Assembly (NCBI GenBank): GCA_017654935.2
Contig: CM065690.1
Span: forward strand, 20,543,808-20,607,807
Length of the DNA: 64,000 nucleotides
From: Phymorhynchus buccinoides
Taxonomy: Eukaryota > Mollusca > Gastropoda > Neogastropoda > Raphitomidae
Direction of reading: 5' to 3'
The notes under the pieces are model-generated. The model did not search any database, was not told the origin of the DNA, and saw only the letters and a list, made by a program, of their open reading frames with translations. Below, one piece after another: positions 45,577 to 56,100 of this stretch. The translations under genes were made by a program, and so were the position numbers. Position 1 is the stretch's first letter, and every line of letters starts with the position of its first letter.

Positions 45577-45740
45577 ATTCTCGTGTATCTATATATCCAC
45601 ACCCCACACCCCACTCCTTCACCCCAAAGCACACCTCCACATGTGGACACACACACATACACGCGCACACACACACACGCGCATGCACCCACGCACACAC
45701 ATGCAGCCCACACACACGCACGCGCACACACATGTGTAAG
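45361..45740. repeat. Compound (CAGA)n/(CA)n microsatellite block
   Basis: CAGACAGA units (45364-45390), (CA)n to 45452, a C run, (CA)n at 45510-45573, then CA/CG mixed tracts to about 45740. Long Thr-His and Cys-Val frames here are artefacts. Confidence 0.97.
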
Positions 45741-45978
45741 AGTATGTCTATGCCATTTCAGGATGCATAGTTGCATAGCTTAGCCTAATTTACATGCTAC
45801 TACCCGTGTTGACTGCCTAAGACGTACTCATGAATACAGGGCCTGATCTTGTTTAAATCCAAATTTAACAATATAATTATTATTCTTTCGGTGGTTCCCT
45901 AACCTTCCACCGATCCTCAGTACATACACTTTTTTGTCATTCCTAACTGCATAGCCGTGCTCACAAACAGAGACAACG

Positions 45979-46189
45979 TAGAAAATGGAGTTTTACGTCC
46001 TCTTGGTCTGAATCAGACACATATGGGACATTTGTAAATACAAATATGGTTGGAACAATACTGGAGGCAATGCCGGAGGCAGTACGAAACCAGTAAAGTC
46101 CCGATTTATATATATATTAATACAGATAGCTGTAGCGGTGACCACGCCTCGGTTAAACCTCATCGGCTATGGCACCGCCACAAGTTGAG
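45979..46189 (-). mobile_element. SINE-like element, copy e, with target-site duplication
   Basis: It is flanked by ACAGAGACAACG at 45967-45978 and 46190-46201 (12 bp, exact). It is 211 bp long, with 5' block CAACTTGTGGCGGTGCCATA, middle GGGACTTTACTGG and GCCTCC blocks, and tail 46029-45997 (inner stem GTCTGATTCAGAC). It is the cleanest insertion of this family in the window. Confidence 0.87.
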
Positions 46190-46254
46190 ACAGAGACAAC
46201 GAACGTGCAGAGACGTATATATAATTATAATTTTCTGGCTGGGGGTAAAATTAA

Positions 46255-46312
46255 GAGAGGGGGGGGGGGGGGGGGACGTTTTGGTTCAACACGGGGGGGG
46301 GGGGGGGGGGGG
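46255..46312. repeat. Two poly-G tracts
   Basis: G homopolymers of about 17 and 20 bases separated by ACGTTTTGGTTCAACAC. They are prone to length error in sequencing. Confidence 0.9.
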
Positions 46313-46442
46313 GAATGCCAAGGTCAGTTGTTTTTTTAACAGCTGGCGAACAATGAGCGTGACCTCAGGCGATCTTATTTGGCCTAATACCAATGGGTTT
46401 TTTCTCCCAATTTTGTTATAGTCATTGGCATTAGAACGCTAA

Positions 46443-46604
46443 AGGTCTGTGTATACGTTGACATTATTCACGATATATTTATATGTCCCATGGCAACACA
46501 GTGATAGCCCACTCATAATATGACTTTACCCACTCACTGTGTTGCCATGGAGAAATAGTGATATTTTGTGAATATTGGTAACGTGTACAGAGACCTTTAA
46601 GGTC
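46443..46604. repeat. Palindromic fold-back unit 1 (~160 bp)
   Basis: The left half (AAGGTCTGTGTATACGTT, CCATGGCAACACAGTGA) is the reverse complement of the right half (TCACTGTGTTGCCATGG, AACGTGTACAGAGACCTTT). The loop is about 35 bp around TCATAATATGACTT. It resembles a MITE or a long RNA hairpin. Confidence 0.85.
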
Positions 46605-46752
46605 TCGGTATACGTTAACATTATTCACGGGATATCTCTATTTCCCCATGGCAACACAGTGATAGCCCACTCTTAATATGACTTACAGCTCACTGTGTTG
46701 CCATGGGGAAATAAAGATATCTTGTGAATAGCGTTAACGTGTACCGAGACCT
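46602..46752. repeat. Palindromic fold-back unit 2 (~150 bp)
   Basis: The pairing is tighter than in unit 1. GGTCTCGGTATACGTTAAC, a TATTCAC block and CCCCATGGCAACACAGTG pair with CACTGTGTTGCCATGGGG, GTGAATA and GTTAACGTGTACCGAGACC. Confidence 0.88.
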
Positions 46753-46909
46753 TAATATGACTTACAGCTCACTGTGTTGCCATGGGGAAATATAAATATC
46801 TTGTGAATAGGGTTAACGTGTACCCAGACCTTAATATGACTTACAGCTCACCGTGTTGCCATGGGGAAATATAAATATCTTGTGAATTGTGTTAACGTGT
46901 ACACAGACC
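46752..46909 (+). repeat. Two tandem half-units of the same palindrome
   Basis: The right half is repeated as direct units of about 79 bp (46752-46830 and 46831-46909), each TTAATATGACTTACAGCTCA to the terminal ACCCAGACC/ACACAGACC. A further solo end lies at 56380-56402 in the methyltransferase intron. Confidence 0.88.
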
Positions 46910-46987
46910 TATAGGGTTAAAAAGAAAAGAAAAAGAAAAGACTGACGGACAGACAGCAAACTGTTCATGCGCCGAATTTGGCACACA

Positions 46988-47021
46988 GCAAAGTGAGTGA
47001 GAGTGAGTGAGTGAGTGAGTG

Positions 47022-47072
<51 letters not shown>
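46988..47072. repeat. (GAGT)n/(GT)n microsatellite
   Basis: GAGTGAGT units followed by pure GT. Confidence 0.96.
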
Positions 47073-47075
<3 letters not shown>

Positions 47076-47520
47076 CATTCTTGAAGCTTTCTGCTAACAT
47101 GTGATGAGTACCATGTTGCACAAATCACTCTATGGACAAAATGCTGAAGAACTAAATTTGTTGCATTTTTTAAATTTTATTTTGAGGCGTTTTCAAATTC
47201 ACGTTACCATGGAAACCAACAACGATCACGAAACATTTTTGCTTTCACTCTAAGGTCATGTCTCTTGTGTATGTAACTGCCAAGTGTAAAGGTCCAGACG
47301 CAAAGCGTTTTGAAAGTACAAGCAAATTACCAAAACATGTGTACTTTGAAAGTGTTCCCTAACGTTTTGTGGGCATCTTATAAAGAACTTGCATGTTCGA
47401 TCGTCTAGGCCCGTTTCTCGTACAGTTTTTCACTTGTTCGCTCATGGTCAGGTCAGAGAATGAGGACAACTAGGCCTCGCGGCCTCTTAATGTGTCCTTT
47501 CTGATTATTTGTATTATTTT
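47073..47520. other. Intergenic, probably partly LINE 3' UTR
   Basis: The segment 47400-47520 (GTTTCTCGTACAGTTTTTCAC, GGTCAGGTCAGAGAATGAGG, CGCGGCCTC) is likely the 3' UTR of the minus-strand LINE that ends its ORF at 47556. The rest is unassigned. Confidence 0.4.
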
Positions 47521-47555
47521 TCATGATTGGCATGACTAGGACGCTTTTAGATGTG

Positions 47556-49262
47556 TTAATCATATACACATTTCAATTGTTGATTCTTGGGGTCTTTATC
47601 GAGGAGGTGTTTGAACTGATTAAGGTTAGGTGCCAATTTAATATGTGCTGGAAGAGAATTCCAGTATTTAGTGACTCTGTTACTAAAGAAATTCTTTCTA
47701 ATGTTAGTTCTGCTGTATTGGGTTAGTAGTTTCAAATCATTATTCCTAGTTTTTGAGTAGTTAGAAAGTTGTAGCAAATGTTTGTTAGTAATATCAGAAC
47801 TGTGAAAAATTTTATAAACATTTATCAAATCACCACGTAGTCGCCGATATTTTAGGGATGGTAAATTCAGTTTATCTAACCTGTCACCATAATCTAAATT
47901 TCGTAATGCTTTTACTAGTTTGGTTGCTCTCCTTTGAACACGTTCGATAGCCTGAGACTGTCTTTTTAGGAAAGGATTCCAAATTAAGTTGCCATATTCC
48001 AAATGGGGTCTCACCAAACTTTTATACAAATTTACAAACACCTCTCCATTTAGTCCTATAAAAGTCCCCCTCACTAATCCCAACACTTTGTTTGCCCCAC
48101 CAACCGCGGATGCTACATGCCCATCAAACCCCAGCCTTGGATCAAAAATCACTCCAAGATCCCCCTCCTCCACACAAGACCCCAAAACGTGCCCGCCGCC
48201 ACCGTGTGTCATCCGTACTCCGCTCGAGGACCGTCCAGGCCCAAATGCATGACTTTACACCCATTTGCGTTGAAGCAAAGATTCCACTCTGCAGACCAGT
48301 CAATAAGTTTGTTAATGTCATTTTGTAAATCAATAGAATTTTTAGATGAGTTGTATATCTTTGTGTCGTCTGCAAAGACCCTACAGACACTTTGTACCCC
48401 GCCAGGCAGGTCGCCAATAAAAACTGCAAAAAGAATCGGGCCAAGAATGCCCCCCCGCGGGACGCCACTCAAAACTTCTATGCCGTTTGATAACCTATCA
48501 CCCACCCGTACTCTCTGAGTTCTGCCTGTCAAAAAGTTTCTTATCCAGCCCAACATGTCACCAGCAACACCACAGGCCTGAAGTTTAAGTAATAATCTCT
48601 CGTGTGGAACTGAATCAAAAGCCTTTCCAAAATCGAGGCACACCACATCAAACGCCCCCCCCCCCCCCCCCCCCCCCCCCCTCATCAACCAGTTTTGTAA
48701 AATCATTCACCACATCAACCAGCCGGGACACACAGGATCTGTCAGATCTAAACCCACGCTGGCAGTCAGAGTATAAGTTAAAGTCATTCATATGTTTAAC
48801 CACTGTATCCCTTATAAACTGCTCTAGTAATTTACACACTATGCTTGTTAAGCTGACAGGCCTGTAATTTCCCGGATCTGTCTTAGTCCCTTTTTTTAAA
48901 ATTGCAGTTACTTCTGCTCTCTTCCAGTCCATAGGAAGATCACCCGTTTGTAAACTTTTATTAAACACTATGGTTAATGGTAGTGCGAATTCCTCACTTA
49001 GTTCTTTTAATATCTTAGCTAGTATTTTATCAGTACCTTGGGCCTTATTATTGTCTAGCTGCTTAAGCTTACTTTTAACAGCTTCTACAGTGACTATAAT
49101 CTGTGCACAGTTAGCTTTTGGCTGTGATTCACTTTTCATTTGTGGTAATGTTTCTGTATCTTCTCTAGTAAAGACACTTGCAAAGTAATCATTCAGAATA
49201 TCAGCTTTATCCTCATCTGATGTCTTTATGTCTCCATTTTGATCTTTTAGAGGGCCAATGCC
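47556..49262 (-). pseudogene. LINE reverse transcriptase of a CR1/jockey-like family, 5'-truncated
   Basis: In order on the minus strand: DEDKADILNDYFASVFTRED (about 49225-49160), NKAQGTDKILAKILKEL (about 49070), ILKKGTKTDPGNYRPVSLTS, RGFRSDRSCVSRLVDVVNDF, then a 27-base G homopolymer (minus strand; 48655-48681), FDVVCLDFGKAFDSVPHERL, SGVPRGGILGPILFAVFIGD, VFADDTKIY (the catalytic FADD), GVIFDPRLGFDGHV and HLEYGNLIWNPFLKRQS, ending at 47556. Frames change at the G run and near 48210. The endonuclease is missing. No RNase H is seen, which separates it from the left-half LINEs. Confidence 0.88.
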
Positions 49263-49405
49263 AATGCCTCATACCTAATTATTCGCGTGATTATGGTCGG
49301 TACTGATTGCAGACAGAACAACGAGAAACAACTTCGACCCATTCAACCAGCAGATCCTATTCCACCCCACCCCACCCCCACCCCTTCTTCCTTTAATCCT
49401 TCACC

Positions 49406-49992
49406 ATGCCAGCAGCCACCTTCCACCCCCGTCTCTCCAGCACTCAGCTGGTCCTGCTCACCGTGGTGGTTCTCTTTGGACTCCTCCTTCTCTACCACCT
49501 CTTCCAGACCTCGGACATGCCCACCAGAGAAGCCTTCATCCGAGGAACCGCACACCAACAACAACCCGCTGCGGCAAGACACGACGCTTCTCACGACCCC
49601 GGCACACCCGTCGACATCAGCTCCTTCGGCGACGACAAGCGAGCCATTCTGCAAAACCTCGGCGTCTTCTCCTCGCGCGACGAAACGCAATGGCGGCGGA
49701 TGTCGTGCGACCCGAACCGGAAGTTCCGGGCAGCCTCGATTCTGACGAAAATCGGGAATTTGACGTTTTATGTTTACGATAACGGTTTCGTGGATACGTC
49801 GGTTAGCGAGAGAGCCCTGCACGGTGAGATGTTTGAGAAGGAGGAGATCCAGAGGTTCCTGCTCATCAGCAAGGATCTGCCGCTGATCGATGCCGGGGCC
49901 AATGTGGGGCTGGTCACCCTGCAGGCGGCCATACAGGGCAGGGAGGTGGTGGCTCTGGAACCCATTTACGAAAACGCCGTGCGGCTGTGCAG
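49406..49992 (+). CDS. FkbM methyltransferase exon 1
   Basis: ATG at 49406 (MPAATFHPRLSSTQ) is chosen because it gives a short basic tail before the membrane segment. The exon ends at CTG-TGC-AG before GTGTGTGTGG (phase 2). The reading frame continues only 19 nt into the intron before a stop. The upstream 49263-49405 sequence has a CCCCACCCC-rich patch and could be promoter or 5' UTR; no TATA is evident. Confidence 0.85.
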
Positions 49993-50081
49993 GTGTGTGT
50001 GGTATGGTTAGGGTGTTGGTGTGGTGGTGGTGGTGGGGGGGGGGGGTTGAGAAGGGTGGGGCTGGGGGGTGGGGAGGAGGG

Positions 50082-50114
<33 letters not shown>

Positions 50115-53100
50115 TGCGCGCATTTGCGTGCACGTGTGCGTGTGCGCGCGCGTGTGCGTGTGCGCGCGCGTGTGCGTGCACGCGCGCGCGCATAAGAATC
50201 AGTAAGGATCTGCCGCTCATCGATGCTGGAGCCAATGTGGCTCATCACCCTGCAGGCTGCCATATAGGGCAGGGAGGTGGTGGGAAGTAGGGGCATTTAC
50301 GAAAACCCAACCCTTTAGTAAAGGCAGCATCCTGCCTCCGCCACCTGGAAGCCATACTCGGAAACGACAGACTGGCATAGACCCTACATGCACGTACGTT
50401 CATGGTTATTATTTTGGGCAGATTTATAAGGACTGCGACACGTACCCCCATCACGTTTACAACCCTATAGTCGAGTGGCTGTAAACGGGAAAGGTGAACA
50501 TGCTAAATCTTGCTGGGTAGAAGCGGGCAACAAGTTTCTATGCATTGTAGGGATGCTGAGGAACATAACTGACCCTGTTGCCACCCTGGAATATGGTTAG
50601 TTTGGCCGCCATGATGGAAAACAAAATGGCGGATAAAAAGTCTAATTTCCCTTCAATCTGACTTTCAGTTGGGGTAGATACATGAATCTGGTGTCAATGC
50701 CTATGTTTTTGGGGGCAAGAAATACGAATCTGGCCTCAAATATACATACAACAATATGAGTGTAAGTGTGTAAATTTTAGCTTCTTACTTGTTTCCGTGT
50801 CACATTTTACCAGACATTTCAGGACCGTACAGAAGCAACAGGTTCAAGCAGCGAATATTCAAGTTTCTTGGGAACAAAGTGACATTTGTCCATCCACTCA
50901 ATGTGAGAAAACCCCTTATGGTTGTGCCATCTTCACTGACTGATCCCGCACTGAAGAAAATGATAGACTCAGAAGAAGACTGCTCATCTGAAGAAGATGC
51001 AAGTTACCTGGTAACTGAAACAGATCACACATTATCCCACCTGGATGATGAAATAACTAGTTGGATGCTTAGAGTTGCCATCAAAGTCCACCATGATATC
51101 AAGCAGACTCCTGGACATGAAGCAATTGGAAACATTGACTCAAATCATTCAGCAGAGGTTGTACCAGAGAGCCTGTATTTACTCGTACGCCTGCTTTGTG
51201 CTGGAGACATTACAGGCGATGAGCCTAATAGTACAGATGGGGGCAGTGAGACCAAATTTTGAGCATATGTGAAGACATTGTGTTTCTTGTGTCAAAGGGC
51301 CGAAAACTGACTCCCAAACACCTCGGACTTGGAATGGCAGTTCATCAAGCTACCCGCTCAAAGGAGTTAGTGACGCTCTTACATGCAGCAGGACATTCAA
51401 TTTCATATGACACAGTCCTTCGTGTGGACACTGCACTTGCAAATGACAACTTGGCACGTTTCTTTGCCAATGGAAATCTCATGATTCCTAGAAGTTTTCC
51501 CCATGGAACGGATTTGGGTTATATCCGTTTCGCAGGTGACAACATTGACATCAATGAAGAAACACTGAGTGGAATGGGAGCGTTCCATGCAACACAGTAT
51601 GCTGCTGTCAGAAGAAAGGCTCCCCATGAGCCAAAGCCAGACATCTGCGTGAGACTTGGATCCTCAAAGACAGTCACTGTACCACCTGATTTCAATTATC
51701 TTTAGGATTCTCACATGGGAAATGCAAAACCAGAGCCAGTGTTCCCAAACCCCATTGAAGCTGACTGGTACAAGCCTGATCAAAACAAGGTATCAGAGTC
51801 CAGTTCAACAGATATGGCCTGGATCCTGGCACGTCAGCAAGTTCCAAATGGACAACATGTTCCAGGATGGAGTGGCTTCAATCAACAGGTGTCAAAACGG
51901 AACCCACCAGTTACAGAAGTTAGTCCCATGCCGATCATCAACGCACCTGCCCATGACTTTGACACCATATGGACAGTGATGAGAAAATGTCAAGCCATGA
52001 CAAATCATCTTGGAGAAAAGCACACAGTCCTGACGTTTGATGAGCAACTGTATTCCAAGGCAAAGCTACTACAGTGGAGCAAAGGAAACGAGTGTCAGGA
52101 CTTCGTTTTGATGATGGGAGTGTTCCACATTCAGATGAACGTTTCCAAAGTGATTGGCCAGTTCATGGATTCATCTGGGCTAGCAGACATCTGGATCGAA
52201 AGTGGAGTGTTTGGAGAAAACACGGCCTTCAACATCATCAAAGGAAAGGTGTGGAACCGAGTGGTGCGTGCTCACAAGCTCACTTTGGAAGCCCTTTGGA
52301 AACTGCTTTGGGTCTCCTTCACAAAATGGGCTCAAGACCCAGGCAAGTCTATCAACCAAAGTCTGACAACAGCAGCAGATAATGTTGCCCAGAGCTTCAA
52401 GGACAAAGAAGACCCACAACTGGAAGCCTCCCTGGATGACTTGCTCTCAGAAGTGTGGCAAGTATCAGAGCTCATGAACGAGTTTGATGTGCACTTCATC
52501 CATTCTCCCACATTCCAGTTCTGGAGAAGCTACATGAATTTGGTGTCTATTCTGCTGCACTTCACAAGATCTCTCCGAGAAGGAGATTGGCTCCTGTTCC
52601 TATCTTCATTTGTAGAGATGTTGCCATGGTTTGCTTCTTTTGACCATGTCAATTATACCAGATGGGGGGTTGTGTTTCTGGCAGATATGAAGATGCTCCC
52701 TTTCACAGCCCCAGAAGTATACCAGGGATTTATGGCAGGTGACTTTGTAACAAAGGAAACAACACACAAGTTCAGTCAAGTCCCTGATGACCAAGCACTT
52801 GAGCACGTGAACAGAGCTGGCAAGGTTGCAGGTGGCCTGATTGGAATCACGCGGACTGACTCAGCAAGGGATAGATGGTGTTTGACCTATAATGAAAGAG
52901 CCCATCTTTCTGAGGACACCAAAGCAATGTTCAATCTGTCATCCAAACAAGATGACGACGACGATGAGAAACACAGCCACAAGGAGTCTGGATTGACCAG
53001 AATGCGACAAGACCAAGATGATGTTCAGAAAATCGCGTCCCAGTTGGAAAAAGTCAATCCATTTGAGCAAGTCTTCTCATTTTCAACAGGAGACATAGCC

Positions 53101-56100
53101 AGTCAAGAAGTCACAAATGATCTGCTGCTGGCAGAGGAAGAGGGACAAACTGCAATCAAGGACTTCGTCCAAGAACGCCTTATTGCAAAGAGGGACAGTT
53201 TCCACAGTAGCATCAAAGCCAAGAAGCTGAAGACTTTTGACTCGATGTATTCTGCCAAGGTCAGCATTGACAAACAAAAAACGATGGCGGTCAAAGCTGA
53301 CAGAAACCTCTTCCGACGCATGATAACTGCAATGGAGGCAGGCAGAGATGATGTCAGCAGGATTCTTGAGCAAGAGGTCTGTCCTGTCCCACTTTCCTTG
53401 GCAACACCAGACCAAAAACTTCGGCTTCCTCAGAACAAAGCTGACTTGGCCAAGATTCTCCAGAAAGGAATGTGCAAGGAGAATATTCCAGACAATGTTC
53501 ACTCCACTTGTACCATTATAGACGGCATGGCCACTGTGCATGCGCTTGCAAATCACGCTGGAGCAAAGACTTTCGGTGAATGGTGTGACAACTTTGGTCG
53601 TCACATTGCCTCTCAATTCTCTGATAGTTGCAGTCGTGTTGATTTGGTGTTTGACAGATATGAAGATCAGTCAATCAAGGCAGGAACCCACAACAAAAGA
53701 ATTGACAGGAAGAACATGGGCATCAAACGACAAATTGAACACAGAGGTCAGAACACTGGAAACTGGGAACTACAAGATATTGGCCTATGTTAGTCGCTGT
53801 TGGGGCAGTGGGTGGATGCCTCGTGCCTCCATACGGGTAGCTGGATGACCCCGCCCCCTCCACGAGTCTCTCCCCGTAAGGATACCGGGGGGGGTTGGGG
53901 TTCTTTCGGAAAAAATAGTTCCCCCACCTTCTTGAAGTTCTGTGCTTGTAACTTCCTCTATCTGCCACTCTCTTTGACTCTTCCTTTTCCCTTTGCTTTC
54001 TATCATCCCTTAGCCCCATTCTGCTGCCTTTTTTTCTCAAAAACAAATCTTCCAAATAATTCTTCTCCTTTGAGCTCCTCCGAAATCGGAATGCGTCGGC
54101 TGTACGCAGCGGGGAGACCAGTCAAAAACTGAAAACCGGACACATATTATGTACCTTACCCATTGTGGCCATATGGCCTGGGAACGCAGAAGAAGAAGAA
54201 GAAGTCGCAGAAGGATGAACGTGGGTCTGTATTGTTGTGGCAACAACTACTTTCACTTTGCTAGGCGAACCAGTGCCATAAATAACTTTGGTAAAAAAGA
54301 AAGAAAAGGGGGAGTTAATTACGAGAGAAGTTCCTTCCCCTTATTCATGTCACTATAATCCTCTCTCTTTTAGCCTCACTATTTCATATTTGTTATTATT
54401 GTTGTTGTTGTTGTATATTTAGGTCGGCTGCCGACTTTGGTCACGGGTCGCTCGTGCACGTGCTCAACAACGCGGCGTCCTCGTCTGAGGGCTCGGTGAC
54501 CATGGCGATGGACACGCCCCGCCACGTGGCCCGCTTTGAGATCTCCCGGGGCCAGGGCTGGGGCTACGGCCCCACCTCCGCCTACGCCATCGTCATTGAC
54601 CGCCTGGTGGACATCCTGCCTTTCAAGCAGGCCGCTCTCAAGGTCAGTCCTTTAATTGAACCCTTTTCACAGGGTGCTACTCTTTCATTTTTTTACACTG
54701 ATTTCAGTATTTTTTAATTATACCAGAAACTGAACTTCAGTTTTTTTGTAATTCATCAACAATAAAATTGACCACAAGCGATTTGGGGCCGTTTTGAACT
54801 TAGTCTAGTTGTTCTGTCTTGGAAGTTTACAAAGGCAGTGGCTTACAATGCTTATCAGACTGTCTCTGCCTCTCATTTTAACTGTCTGTATCTCTCTGTT
54901 GCCTCCCTGAATCGTCCGACGAGGCTGTCGGGGCCATGGGTCCCTGGACCCCTGCCTTTCAGGTTTTTTTTTCATTTTGGGGAGTAGCACCCATGTTTTC
55001 ATCGCCACCCACTGTCGCCTCTTGGCACCACAATGATTTAGCACCCGTGTCACCACTAAAAAGCCATCCAGTGAGGGGTCTGCTATCCAGTGACCTTATG
55101 TTTTTCATTTTGGGGAGGTGAGAACAGGCGGCCCTATTTTCCGCACGTCACAGCTCTAGGAATCCCCAATATTGCGGACGAAATGTGTTCTCTACCCGGG
55201 TAAGTTTAAAGATACACTGACGCACCACGGTTAAGACCCTTGGTTTTTTTCTAGGTAGCTGTGACCCACATACACATGTCACCATCTTCAAATTGAGGCT
55301 GCTCTTTAAAATGTTTCGGTTTGAATTTGGGGGCATTTGTACGAGAGTGAGACCTGGTCAAAACAAGATTTCTGTCCAGTTTTAAGAGGGAAAACACGTG
55401 AAACACGTGATTTTGACACGTGATCTTTAATGGTAAATTTCGGCCGAGGAAGATGGCTAGCGTTGAAATGAAGCAGCTGCGAAGCCAAAGCTGCTTAACG
55501 TTTTCACCGCAGTCTGTTCCTGGCTGACTGACTGACTGGTTGTCTATGTTCAGCCATCAGAATTGTCAGAGGATTCAGAGGATCAAGAATGTCTGACAAA
55601 GGATTGGCTTCTCTTGTCAGAGGTTTTCCCTTTTGATTCAGCGTTATATTTTCTGTTAAATAGCATTTAAAAGTGATTTATCACTTTACATCAGCCTTTT
55701 TGGTCATGTTCGGAACTCATTTGTCCGGTTTGTTAATTACAACATTGCAGTGTTATTAGTTATTAGTTCATATTCTTTGTTGTTGATAAATGTGTTTATT
55801 GTTGTTTTTCTTATGTGCACATGGCTGCAATTTCTCTGTTATGAGATAATAAAGATGATTTGGATTTGGATTGGATTTTAGTGTTGTCCCTCTATAGTCT
55901 GGGGCCTTGATGTCCCTTTTGCTGCGGTTTTCAGAGGATTGGACTTCAGACTATTCTGATGCATGTAATCATGTTAGCACGAAAGCGTTTGAACCGGCGG
56001 AAGGATATATACTAGGACCCTCACATTTTGCACGCGGATAGATAGTTACGATATCTGGGCCACGTTCGAAGATGAAGGTCATTGGTCCAAGGTCAAGGTC

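Noticed and set aside
46116..46189. tRNA-like pol III promoter in the SINE 5' block
   Set aside because: TAGCCGATGAGG loosely resembles an A box, but no B box at the right spacing is visible, so a tRNA origin is not claimed.
48209..48706. Reading the poly-Gly segment as a genuine protein linker in the RT
   Set aside because: The 27-base homopolymer lies inside a conserved RT motif with no room for a linker; it is an expansion or sequencing artefact.
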